DNA of 64,000 nucleotides, taken from assembly GCF_004027225.2 (NCBI RefSeq), contig NC_044284.2, positions 39,604,420 through 39,668,419 on the forward strand, written 5' to 3'. The notes below the pieces were generated by a model, which saw only the letters and a list, made by a program, of their open reading frames with translations, had not been told where the DNA came from and did not search any database. The position numbers were made by a program, and so were the translations under genes. Position 1 is the stretch's first letter. Each line of letters opens with the position of its first letter. Of this stretch, positions 15,101 through 27,100 are shown piece after piece. This DNA is from Strigops habroptila (Eukaryota > Chordata > Aves > Psittaciformes > Psittacidae).

Positions 15101-16548
15101 TCCTCTACTGTACCTCCACATTATTACAGCTAGCAAGATACAATCTATTTCATAAACTTAGAGACAAACTTTAGCGCAGCAATTTTGTATCAGGCTAGCT
15201 TACCTAACAGGCTGCTACAAACTTTGATGAAAGTATGTTTATTCAAAATTCAGCCTAACCAGATATTTTCCACCTGCTTTTCTGCAACCACTGCCCCTCA
15301 TCTTAAACAGTTATTGTCCTTCTTTTACATTTGCAGTCAGCAACTTTGTTCCATTTCAGCTCCACTGTAGAGCACTTGCACATTTCTGATTTCCACTCTT
15401 CACTCTGCTGACAACGTGAACAGCTTTTCACTACAGTTAGTTGTTCTTAAAAAAATAAAGTAAGCAGGCTTGCATGTAACATTCCAGCTAGTCCCAACTA
15501 GAGTTCTGCACACCACAAATGCCAGGCTGCATTTGTCCTTTGGTGCTGAATTGCACTGGTAGCCAATAGCCATTTTCTCATCAAACAACACGCTCCGCTA
15601 GTATTTTGCTTAATAAGTTCCAAACAATGAGTTTCCACTTTCGGCAGCCTAACAACCTACCAGAACAACCAAACAGTAACTATACTGGATTCACAACCAT
15701 CGCACCAGCCTGTGACAATAGGCAAAAGAGAACTTTTGAATCAATGAACTCCTTTCATCTATTAAGTTTCTATGGATGCCCATGGGACATCAACATACAA
15801 AAAACCCAACAACAACATAACTGTCCGTACAACCACTTCATCTGAGTAATGCTCAATCTTAGTTATAGTACCTTTAAAATTGGTTTAATATCTCTGTGCT
15901 TCTCAGTGTTATCACTGGTGGGGAAAATGAACAGGGAAGAAAGGGTATAATGACGAAATCAAAGTGTTTGGTGCAAATCTATGACGTTGTTCACAAACTA
16001 ACCCATTCTGTATGTGGCCTCACACTTAGCGTCTGCTCCTTCTCAGAGGCAACCCAAATTCAAAGCTCTCTGCTGGCACATCCACAATATCCGGAGCCAA
16101 TTCGACAGAGGACCAAAGCCCTTCACGACGGTGACGCACAGTAGCCCCTGTCGATAATTTTAGCTGCACGGAGGCGCACACACGCAGAGTAAACGCACAC
16201 AACACACTTCAGAAAACTAACTCCTTTTTACTGCGAGAGGAACGTACGGGACTGCCCCACTCGCACAAAACCACCAAGCGCGTTGTTCACCACGCACAAG
16301 AACCCTGCACACCTCGGCTGCAAAGCGGCCAGGCCCCCGCGGCCTGCCCTCCCCAGCGCTGCCTACCCCGCGGCCTGCCCTCCCCAGCGCTGCCTACCCC
16401 GCGGCCCCCCGCGCCCTCCCGGGGACGCCGCCCGCACCTCGCAGAGGAAGGTCTGCCGGCTGCGGCCGCCGCTGGCACGGATCTCGTAGGCCGGCGTCAC
16501 TCTCCTCTTCCCGCACCAAGCGTACAGGTAGTTCTTCACGTCCCCCAT
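136..16548 (-). CDS. DHX9: DHX9 (ATP-dependent RNA helicase A), N-terminal ~782 residues, 19 coding exons, 3' part off the window
   Basis: DExH-box helicase that unwinds RNA and RNA:DNA hybrids in the nucleus. Coding exons in transcript order: 16438-16548, 14602-14742, 13566-13680, 13145-13257, 12606-12751, 9446-9492, 8646-8779, 7952-8041, 7695-7856, 6209-6286, 5687-5878, 5114-5255, 4531-4613, 3183-3339, 2510-2610, 1473-1686, 1178-1272, 953-1026, 136-288. All introns are GT-AG and all phases join without a stop. The product starts [11 protein letters not shown] in a strong Kozak context. It has dsRBD1 (about 3-71), dsRBD2 (about 174-250), Walker [11 protein letters not shown] (410-419, K416), DEIH (510-513), SAT (542-544), motif V around 711-719 and motif [10 protein letters not shown] (759-766). 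It aligns nearly residue by residue with human DHX9 (about 1270 aa). The C-terminal helicase-associated domains and the glycine-rich RGG tail are outside the window. Confidence 0.97.
6950..7010 (-). mobile_element. CR1 LINE 3'-end fragment
   Basis: The plus strand reads like the reverse complement of a CR1 3' terminus (aatcacagcatagttagg, then ggaaaggaccttaagatcat). Only about 60 bp remain, in a DHX9 intron. Old and strongly truncated. Confidence 0.7.
13494..13513. repeat. Perfect 20-bp palindrome within CATCCACATA repeats, DHX9 intron
   Basis: tgtatgtggatccacataca is its own reverse complement. It is embedded in a short run of imperfect acatccacata repeats (about 13478-13543) between two DHX9 coding exons. 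Probably a slippage-derived hairpin with no evident function. Confidence 0.85.
16343..16404. repeat. Perfect 31-bp tandem duplication in DHX9 intron 1
   Basis: Two adjacent identical 31-bp units, 16343-16373 and 16374-16404, begin cctgccctccccagcgctgc. They lie about 34 bp downstream (in transcript direction) of the first coding-exon donor at 16437. The identity implies a recent duplication. Confidence 0.9.
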
Positions 16549-16651
16549 GGCGGCGGGCGAAGGGCTGCGGTGGGGCCACGGCCCGCCCGCTACTCCCGGC
16601 ACCGGCCTAGCGTCCGGCAGCACCGCCCTCTGGCGCCTCACGGCGGCGGCC

Positions 16652-16661
16652 GCGCATGCGC
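16652..16661. promoter_or_regulatory. NRF-1-type palindromic site in the DHX9 promoter
   Basis: GCGCATGCGC is a perfect palindromic match to the nuclear respiratory factor 1 consensus. It lies inside the CpG island upstream of the DHX9 start codon. Binding is inferred from the motif only. Confidence 0.6.
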
Positions 16662-17530
16662 GGCGACGGCGGCCGCGGCGGGACATGGCAGGGCCGGGAA
16701 ATGGCGGGGCAGGGCCAGGCCGAGCGGCGGTTCCTGCCCCGCGGCGAAGAGCCCCAGCCTCGGCGGCACTTCCCGGGGCGGGAGTAGCCGGGCATAGCGG
16801 CGGCTCGCTCGGCTTCTTCAATGCCGCAGCATGGCTCCAGCCACACAAAGTGCTCCCTGACCTGACAGACCACGGAGCGGAGCAAAGTGTCTGGGGCCTG
16901 CTAGGAAAATTCACCCCTTATCTAGGCGCCATTTGCCGTGCCCTGCACTGAGATACTCAGTGAGTGCCTGTTAGCACAGCAGCATGGCGGTTCGATTTTA
17001 AAAGGGCCTGCAAAGCAATTCCCGTGTATTTGGAGAGCGAGCGGCTCCGCAAGTCCCAGCTGCTCCTGCCCGCCATGCAGGGAGAAGCTCTGAGCCTAAG
17101 CACCGCGGCTGGCTGTGCTTGCTTACCAGCTCCTGGCAAAGACGAATTTCCCTTAGTGTTTTACAAATTCGGGGAGGGGAGGGAAGGAATTCTCGATCAG
17201 TGGTTATACAGCAAGAGGAAGATAGTAGATTTTTTCACACTCTTGCATTACAATAAGTTAGTGACACGCCTCCACATTTACCCCTCACTCTTCCAAACAT
17301 CCCGTGTGATTAATTTTATATATAGGAGCACTGTCAGGAGGTATGGGCTGAGCAGCAGAGGGCACAGGACCTCACACTGCTCAGCTGCACAAGCCATCGC
17401 ACAGTAAGAGCTCAAGCTGGTAGAGAGAGGTTGAGTCCAGGGTACAAAAGAGCACCTTTAAATCCTACTGTTCTAACATATAAGACAGCATTCTGCACTG
17501 CAGTACAGAGATGTACAGCTCAATTGTGGC

Positions 17531-17536
17531 TTTATT
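17531..17536 (-). terminator. NPL: Candidate NPL polyadenylation signal
   Basis: AATAAA on the minus strand, about 600 bp after the NPL stop codon and before the DHX9 CpG island. It is the first strong signal I see in the tail. Other A/T-rich signals near 17630 could also be used, so the exact 3' end is inferred. Confidence 0.5.
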
Positions 17537-18134
17537 TTCATTGTGAGGAAAAAGATGGAGAAATACCTGCTTATTAGAGAGATGAAAGCTTTCTATTGCA
17601 AAGGGTTTGTTGTTTGGGTTGGGGTTTTTTTTTTTATTTTGCATTAAGTAAAGGTGTATAAACACAATGAGATAAGACAAAACCAGAATTTTACATGCAT
17701 TGTCAGTGTCCCAGTGATTCTGACAAATAGCAAGATACTGCCCTGAGCGACCAGATGGTGTCATCCCACTGCTTAAACCCACGGTGTAGTGCTCACGAAG
17801 GGGGAAGACAAAACGTAATTTAGCTGGCGGGAGAGTGGAGACAGATCTTCCTCCTTTCTAGACAAAACGGGTCAGTATGTTCTAACTGGGGAAAATCTGC
17901 CTTCTTTTTTATAATTAAAAGATACCAGCTAGTCCTGTAATGTGCAGAGCTTCAAGGAGCAGAGTAAAAAAGGTGACTACATGTGCACCAACAAAGCCAG
18001 CCCTAACCAGAAGGGGCTCAGGCGCATTGCCAATTCCCTGAAAGAAATCACAGTCCATCACATGGGCAATGTACCACATGACACTGAATCCCAGAAAAGG
18101 AACCTCCACTTCCAGATCGACATGGAACTGAGTA

Positions 18135-21100
18135 TCAGTCACCATCAGGCCACACAATGCTATCCAGCTTGGCTTTCGCCTTGACGATGAACTCCTCAGA
18201 GGCACTGACAAGTGGAAACCGTGGAGGTCCCATGGGAATGCCAGAAACAAAAGTCATTACAGCTTTAGTCTGTGCAACACCAAAACCTGGGTGGACAAAA
18301 GCAAAATCAGGACATTTACAAATCATTTTGCTTAAAGCAGTCCCTATACAGTTGTCCAAAAAAAGCAGCAGCATAGAGTTCCTGTGTAATTCAGCATAAA
18401 CCAGGCTTTAAGCACTTCTCAGAAGTGTAACAGTGTAACTAAGAAGAGGTGATCGTGCTTATACAGACAGGAAAGACATTACACTAAAAACTACACCTAC
18501 TTACTAAATTTATTTATATATTATACCATTATTGTTTCCTTCCTTAAAGATACCAAGCAGAGTACATTCTTAGACATGCCCTTTACAAACTACTGTGTCG
18601 TTTTACAGATAACCAGGGGTGCATGTGTGTTCCTTTCTCCTTGCCAAAATATATTGCCATGCAGCCCTGACAATAGAAGAGATGGTGCGAGTCCTCCAGA
18701 GGTAAACAAGCAAAAATCAGGCCACTTCAAATTTACCTTCGCTGGTAGGCTGAGCTATCCCAGCCAGTCTGTCTTCATGGCAACCCGATTTCTGCAGCCT
18801 CATAGCTACTATCCCCTGATGCAGACTCACATAAAGCCACGCCCTGGGAGTAGTAACATCCTGCTGGCATGTGACCCATGACATTGGGTACCAGCTTAAA
18901 CCACCATGGACAACTTCAGGAGACCTCTCTGTCCATAGCTCAAGTGTCCTTATGTACCTCTGGAAATTCAGTGTTTGCTTCTATCTATAAGGCTAAATAA
19001 TGATGCATTTCCTCTGACTTTTAACCCAAGAACTAAAACCAAGCACTAAAGCTCAGCTAGATTCACTGGAGCTTGCATATGTATAGCAAAATATACGTAT
19101 TTACAAAGCCATATATTTACATATATACAAAGCCACAGTGAGCAGTTCTCCTCATTAAGCGAAAACTATGAAATGTCCAATTCAGTCTCCCCACACTATT
19201 CTGATGTGTTTGGTTTTAATTGCTTTTTCTATTAAAACTTGGCTTTGTTTCTAGAATTCATTCTATTTTAAAATGCTTTGGCCTTGTACAGCCTTGAACA
19301 GAGTTACTCTTAAATTATAGCAAGGCAGGAGAGACAATTCTCAGAGCTGTTTTCCTACTGGAGCACCACCATTTCAGAAAAATGGTTCTGTAGAAACAAA
19401 GCTAGAAATGAGCTTTTGGAGACAGAGCAAAAGAAAAAAACAACCCACAGAAAGAGTTAGGACAAGAAAAAGGGTAAATCAGAGTCACAGCTTTAAAGCT
19501 GTGAGGTTTCACAGAAGAAGGAAGGAAGCGAGAGTGGATCTGTCAGGGATGCTTGGTCAGGTCCCTTTGTTGAACTCCCAGCTGCTACTAACTCAGGAAA
19601 CAGCAGACACAATGTTGTTTCACTGTGAAATCTTTTGGGAAGGAAGTTCTGAGGATACAGCAACATGAGAGTTTCGGGAGCACCAAGCCTGCATTTTTAC
19701 ATGTAACGAGGGAAACAGGCAGTGTAGGACTTACCTAGTTTGATGCCAAAGTTGAGAAATTCCCCAGTGAGAAACTAGAAAAGACAGACAGTAGTTTATT
19801 AATGCCTTAAAATTTTAAGATGTAAAAGCATCCAGAACTGTAATGATAATTACATGTTATACATTTGTTGCACAGCTTTGAGAAAAGCCCTTGGCCACTT
19901 GGCCAGTCTATGGGAAATACTAATTGAATTCCATTGGTATAAGGGAGGGAGGTATCCTCAGAATATTCCTAGTCAAGAGACTTGGCCACTGTGGGCTTGT
20001 CCAAGGAAAAAAGCCAGGCCATTGCTCACTCTGCATGTATGAGATTAGAGAGTTGAATGACAAGGAAGGCAGATCTTGGATAAAAGTTAGTAAGAACTGG
20101 TCAAAAAGGTGAGGAGAGATGAATAACAAGCAGGGGGGGTTGGAGCTGAAAGAAGCTTGCTTTAGTAAAGCTACCTCAGGGTATGAACGACAAACCATAT
20201 ACCTGATACTTCCGTGCTAATGCAAGGTCTGGCTTTGCAAAGGCTTGCAACATCTGGTTGGTTTTTCGTCCCAAATAGTTGTATGTACTGCCAAAAAAAA
20301 CCAAAACCCAAACTAAAAATAGAATTGGTAAATGCAAAGGAGGAGCTTAGAGCCATTAAACAAAAGAAGTAAGCTGTTGACACTATGGGAATGCTATTAT
20401 TATGACAGGTGGTTTATACTGAAGTATGTCAAACCCTACGAAGAGTTTAGAGAGTTGATTTCTTATCCCAGTTCTTTCCAAATGGAATTGCTTTTCAAAA
20501 TTAAAAATAAAAAGACATAATATGGAAAGTCAATCACTTAATTTTCAAGTTGCTTGTTCATTTAATGGATCATTTAGGCTAGAACACAGATATTCCACAT
20601 TCATACATCTAAGCAGGCTGGTATGAGGGGCAGAAGACAAATCAGAAATTAAACTCAGCAGAGCCCTTTTCCTCACAGACTTCTCATGTGAACTAATGAT
20701 TTTAACCTCTCTGGCTTTTGGTTCCTTACCCATATAATGAAGATAAAAGTGATTCCCTACTTCAAAAGGTTGCTGTGCGGATAAAGAAATATGTTGAAAC
20801 CTTTGGGTCAGCTTACAGACTGCAGCAATAGTCACCCGAATGAACATAATCCAAGATCCCAGGTTATATGACTGTCCCATCACTAGCACTGGAGCTGGCT
20901 CATCTATCTGCTTGCTATTGTACAGCCCTACCATGTAAAGTCCTCTGCTGTGGTGACAGAAGACAGAGAAACATCATGTAGATAGTGGAAGATAGAACAA
21001 TACAGTGTGTGTGTCAAGGGGAAGGAGTCCAAGCCATACTGACCTTCCAACTGCTCCATTTGCCCCTATTGCCAGTGCACTCAACAGTTGCTAGTTTGGG

Positions 21101-24100
21101 GTGGGGGGAGAAAAAAAAAGTATTTTTACTTCACGTAACAAAATAAAGGAAAAGAACAGGGGTGGTGGGAGGGAGCAGCAAAAATGCCTGGCACTGAATG
21201 ACCAGGGTTACTTTTTTCCCACCCGAGGTTGAATCAAAAGAATGCCTTAGAAGAAATTATTTTTAAGAGCCTCTTACCTCATCCACCCCATAAAGAAATG
21301 CAAACTGTTCACTCTCATTCTTGTTTATACACTGTGCAAGGTCCAAGAGGTCCGTGTCACTGAACTTCACACCCTGGAACGTGGGGATCCGCTCTTTTAT
21401 TCCATCTAGCAACTCTTCAACATGAACTGTGCAAAACAGCAATCTCATGTGAAGAAACACCCCTAATTTGGAACATCTCACTGCCTTGTCTCCAAGAGGG
21501 AGACTTGCTACTTTACAAGTTGTTCATTTTTTGGCCTAAGCCTGGTAAACTATATAGCTCTAAAACAATGAGTAAGACAACTTCAGTGTGATTGTTTCCC
21601 AGAGTTATACAAAACCCATCTTTCCATGCTTTTTCAAGCATTTCTTTTACCAGCTCAGAATCGGAAAACCCTGGATAAGTGAAAGTTTAGCAATGAGCTA
21701 GCAACAACATAATTAAGAATAAATACAAATCCATACATCCAGAAACACCACATAACCTACTGTCTAGAGCGAATAACCAAAGATCTGTATTGTCTTCCTC
21801 ATTCCTGTGCTAAATCAGACTGGATAAGCATTGTGGTTTCATAAGTGATTTACTAGCAAACATGACTATGCACTCAGTGTACACCAAGAGACAGTGGTCA
21901 GTATCTTGCTAAAAGTTGGAGTTTACCTATGGTTATCCGAGGCAATTAACTATGCTGGTTCTCATTAATTGCAAAGCCATGATCAGCATCACCTCCTCCA
22001 TCCCAGTTGTTCAGTATTCATAAGCCATGACTTTTTTTCCAATGAAGAGGAATTCAATTTATTTTTCAGTCTTAGATTCACCTCCCATTTTTTTTAAAGG
22101 ATCCTTTCCACTACAGCTTATGATGGGAGCAGAGACCACATACCTGCTTTAGGCTAGTAGAATCATCACACCACCAACTGGAATTACTCAGGTTGCTATG
22201 AGCCTACAGGCTGAGGAAGAGCTGACTAAGCAGTACTTACTCGTCACACCCGTCAGATGAGGAATGTGATAGTAATAAAATGGAACCGCAGGGGCTTCAG
22301 ATGCAACCTTCTGTAAGAAAGCAATCAGCTCGTCTGGAAGAAAACAATCAAGTACCCCCATAAGAGAAGGAGACTATCCTATCTTTCACTGTAGTGAAAG
22401 ACAGTTCAGAGTCACAGCAGCCAGTGCCTGTGGAGAGGCCATCTACAGCTTCTCTACCATAAAGAGTCATATAAAAACCTTCACACATCATAAAAAAATT
22501 AATTTAACAAAACTCAGTGAAAAGACGTTAGGGATGGCAAAGATGGTATTTATTTTAAACCAAACTGATTTCAGTAACTCACAATCATTCTCTTACAGAT
22601 GTAACTCATGCATGCTCTCTCACACATGCAAGACCTGTGTGCCAAAGTGGTCACCAGGATCACTTGTGTGCAAGAACAAAAGAGGACAAGAGATCAAGTT
22701 TACATCTACCTCCATGAGGTACTGCTCAATGATGACGAACAGGTTTTTGGACAACTTTTTTCTACCATTTCAGGAATCAAAGAGTTAGTATTTATCCAGA
22801 AGGATCTAGACAGGCTGGAGACATGGGCTGAGAGGAACTTTCTGAAATTCAGCCGAGGCAAATACAGAGTCCTGCACCTGGGGAGGAATAGCCAACTGGA
22901 CACAATCCTGAGTAATGTGCTCTAGTTGACCCTGCTTGAGCAGAGAGGTTGGACTAGACGACCCCTGATGGTTCCTTCCAATCTCAACTATTCTGTGATT
23001 ATCATTGACATTCTTCTTGAGAATCTTGTTCACTGCATTCTTAGGCAGTCTTCCTATTGGCTTAGCAGGAAGAGGAATGGCAAAAAACAACATGCTGAAA
23101 CCTCATGGCCATCCTATTACTATCAGTGATGTCTTCTGCTGATCTCTCTGCTGTTCCTCTGTGCTTACCAGTTTGATTGCCACTGATTGTGTCCTTGGCT
23201 GTCAATACCAGCCATTCTAGCAATACACTCTAGCTTCTTCTGATGCTTGCATATGGACATTAATAATTAATTCAGACAGCTTTTTAACATTTCTGTTACA
23301 AACTTCCACTTCATGTGGTTCTTTTATGTTATGCTTATGCTATTAAAAGCAAAACAATTTAAGTTCTGAGGTAACCTTAGGTGCACAGAACCAAACCTGA
23401 TCACCTCAGTAACAAGAGGCATGCCTGTGTATCAGCAGTTTATCAACTTGGTCAGTGTCCTGCAAGGGTAAATAAGGAAGCTACTGCTTCCTCGTGTGGC
23501 CCAGATCAAGCATAAGCTCCATACTATCTATTCAGAAGACAGACTAATTAACCGCACCCATCCTTAAAAAATGCATCTTCTAGGTTTTGCTTTTGCATGG
23601 CACCAGACATGACAGGTGTGCAAACATTATCACCAGAGTATTTTCCAAAGAAAGAAGATGGCATTAATCCTTTATCTATCAGAAAGATTTGGAGGGCAAT
23701 ATAAAAGGCTGCAGTAGGTCTGGCAATCACATCTACTCACCTTTGTTTGTGGGTTTGAAGAAGAAGGGGGCTATTACAGCAATACCACTAGCATCTATGG
23801 CTGCTGCATGTCTTGCCTATAAAAGAGAGCATGGAAGGTATCTGAAGATACATCTGTTTTATATTTATTACACACGTAGTGAAAAGGAATCATACTATAT
23901 ACACACCAGCTCTTGAGACTCTGGCAGACTCAGTGCTCCAACATGAATGATCACATGATCCAGTCTGCACAAAAACAAATGTGAAAGGTTTTGGAAGGTT
24001 TCAGTGATGGTGAAAAATACCACTCTGCCAAACTGACTCACTTAAGACCAGGGAGCCGCAGAACACAGGTTAAAGCTAAAAGGATTTGAACCTGTATTGA

Positions 24101-27100
24101 CCTGATGAGCAGACACACAGGGAAAATGTTGGCAGTGGCAAGCACTGGTGGTGGAAAAAAGAAAACATATTTGCAAATATAAATTGTGTGACTCCTTGCT
24201 GTCGTATTTTCAAGGCTGTCAGGAGAGACAAATCTTAGCATTTTATTAGGAAGTTAAAATTAAGATATTAAGTATTTAAGGGGAAGCTGGGAAAAGGAAA
24301 GGATATCAAAGCATATCTTTGCTTTCTAAACCTATTTGTCTGCAGAACTACCAGAAGAGTTCAACCTCACAGCAGCACCTTTGACTGGTTGTTTGCTCCT
24401 GCCAAGGGGCTCTCCCAAGTTCCAGTCTATCAGTCACACTGCTGTGTTACTCCTTTATATCCATATAAATAGTGAGCCTTCACACCAGTATATTTCTGCT
24501 CACTATCATATAATCATAGAATGATAGAATGGTTAGAGTTGGAAAGGACCTTAAAGATCATCTTGTTCCAACCCCCCTGCCATGGGCAGGGACACCTTCC
24601 ACTAGACCTGGTAGCTCAAAGCCCCGTCCAACCTGGCCTTAAACACTTCCATGGATGGGGCAGCCACAGTTTCTCTAGACAACCTGTGACAATGTCTCAT
24701 CACCTTCATAGCAAGGAATTTCTTCCTAATATCAAATCTAAATCTGCCCTCTTGCAGTTTAAAGCTATTACCTCTTGTCCTATCACTACACGTCCTTATA
24801 AAAAGTCCCTCTCCAGATTTCTTGTGGGCCGTGTTTAGATATTGGAAGACTGTTAGAAGGTCTCCTGAGTCTTCTCTTCTCCAGAATGAACAAACCTAAC
24901 TCTCTCAGCCTCATGGGAGAGGTACTCCAGCCCTTAGAACATGTTGATGGTCCTCCTCTGGACTCACTCAAGCAGCTCCATGTCTCTCTCGTGCTGGGGG
25001 CCCCAGAGCTGAACGCAGTACTGCAGGCAGGGTCTCACAAGAGCAGAGCAGAGGGGGAGAATCACCTCCTTCGACCTGCTGGTCACACTCCTTTGATGCA
25101 GCCCAGCACATGGTTAGTTTTTGGGCTACAAGCGCACGCTGAAGCCGGCTCATGTTGAGCTGCTCAGCAACCAACACCCCCAAGTCCTTCTCCTCAGAGC
25201 TGCTCTCAGTCCATTCTCTGCCCAACCTATAGTTGTGCTTGGGACTGCCCCGACCCAGGTGCAGGACCTTGCACTTGGCCTTCTTGAACTTCATGAGATT
25301 AACACAGGCCCAGCTCTTGAGCCTGACAAGGTCCCTCTGGATGGCACCCCTTCCCTCCAGCGTGTCAACCACACCACACAGTTTGGTGTTGTTGGCAAAC
25401 TTGCTGAGGGTGCCTCAGTCCCACTGTCCATGTTGCCAACAAAAGATGTTGAACCGGTCTCAACACCAACCCCTGAGGGACACCACTCGTCACTGGCCTC
25501 CATGTGGACATCAAGCCATTGACCACAACTCTCTGAGTGTGACCATCAGCCGATTCCTTATCCACTGATTGGTCCATCTGTCAATTCCATGCCTCTCTAA
25601 TTTATAGACAAGGATGTCGTGCGGGACAGTGTCAAATGCCTTGCACAAGTCCAGGTAGATGACATCAGCTGCTCTTCCCTTACCCACCAATGCCATGGCT
25701 CCATCGTAGAAGGCCACCAGATTTGTCAGGCATGATTTACTTCAGTGAAGCCATGTTGGCTGTCACCAGTCAGCCCCTTATTGTCCACGTGCCTTAGCAG
25801 TTTTCAGGAGGATCTGCTCCATGATCTTGCCAGGCACCGAGATGAGACTGACTGGTCTGTAGCTCCCTGGGTCTTCCTTTTTTCCCTTTTTAAAAATGTG
25901 TGTTATATTTCCCCTTTTCCAGTCAGCAGGAGCTTCACCAGACTGCCATGACTTCTCAAATATGATGGATAATGGCTTGGCAAAGCCTTCTCACCCAAAA
26001 CACCTCTTTCTCTTCACATCCTCTGACATAGCAACTAAGAAGGCAGCAGCAGTGAGTGACAGAAGACAGATTCAAGGGATTTAATATATTAAAAGGTTTA
26101 GAAATGCTTACAGGGCATAAATAGGCAGATTTGTCTCTACTTTCATTTCTTCTCATGAATAAGCAAGGGCATAGCCCTTTTTTTTTTTTGCCCCCAGGTC
26201 TTTTTTTGTCCCCCTACCACTCAGTGTACCAAAGAGAAGGACTCTTACAAGCCCTCTAAGCAGCAGAAATGGACACCAGCTAACTGGCAGTGACATAAAC
26301 ACAGACTTCTGTGATAAAAGAGCTGGGGAGCAAAGCCCAACAACAAAATACTAAAAAAAACCCCAAAAGTCATCAGCAAATTTGGCTTTGCAGTCAGGCA
26401 TGGCTATATCATAACATGAGATCCAGAATCCCCTGCTCCCTCCCAGCTACTCACTTGTCTTTTCCTTGGCATATCCATTCTTCTGCCAACTGCTTCCTCT
26501 CCTGGATGCTAAGGGACAGTCCTTCTCCTGTTGTGCCATTCACTGTTTCAACACAACACACTTGCTGAGGCCTGGCCTACATGCATTGGTTTTACTGAAG
26601 ACAAGAACTGACACTTTTTATATTAAACAGGAAAATTCCCCCCCCCAACTCATTTTAAGATAGGAATGGTCCACACCAGCATCTGCACAGGGATTGCAGT
26701 GCTATCATCACTAAATGCTTGTGTTGGAAACCTGGGTGTTTCAGGATTGGCAATTTTGGGAGGGAGGAGGCAGAATCAGCTGCTGAAAATGGGAAACTGC
26801 TCTCCTAGCACCTCCTTCTCCCAGCAGTGAGTCAGGCTGGGACAAGCCTGACCAAGGGATGCCCAGCTAGCCAAGCAAAGTGACTGTCTCTACTCCAGCC
26901 TTACCTGAAATTTGGTGTCTTTGCTGTGAGTGGAACCACATGTTCTACCTAGGCTAAAGCACCCCTTGAAAACAATGAAACGTCAGTATGTTTAGTCACA
27001 AACAACAGATTAAACTGGGATAGCTGTGGTCACTGCCACCCTCTGCTCTGCATCTTGGCAGTCTTTCCACTGAAGTTTTGAACCAAAATCATATCACTTT

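Larger units (their letters stand above)
16300..16915 (-). promoter_or_regulatory. DHX9: CpG-island promoter of DHX9
   Basis: The stretch is very GC- and CpG-rich, surrounds the DHX9 start codon (16546-16548), and shows no TATA box. An NRF-1-type palindrome lies about 105 bp upstream of the ATG, and several ATGGCGG-like (YY1-type) words occur at the start codon and near 16697. The transcription start is not fixed by the sequence. A short non-coding first exon is possible, because a CCGCAG acceptor-like site sits about 25 bp 5' of the ATG. Confidence 0.8.

Noticed and set aside
24968-25717. Several ORFs of 60-134 codons inside an NPL intron
   Set aside because: They are pieces of, or antisense to, the truncated CR1 reverse transcriptase region, not host genes.
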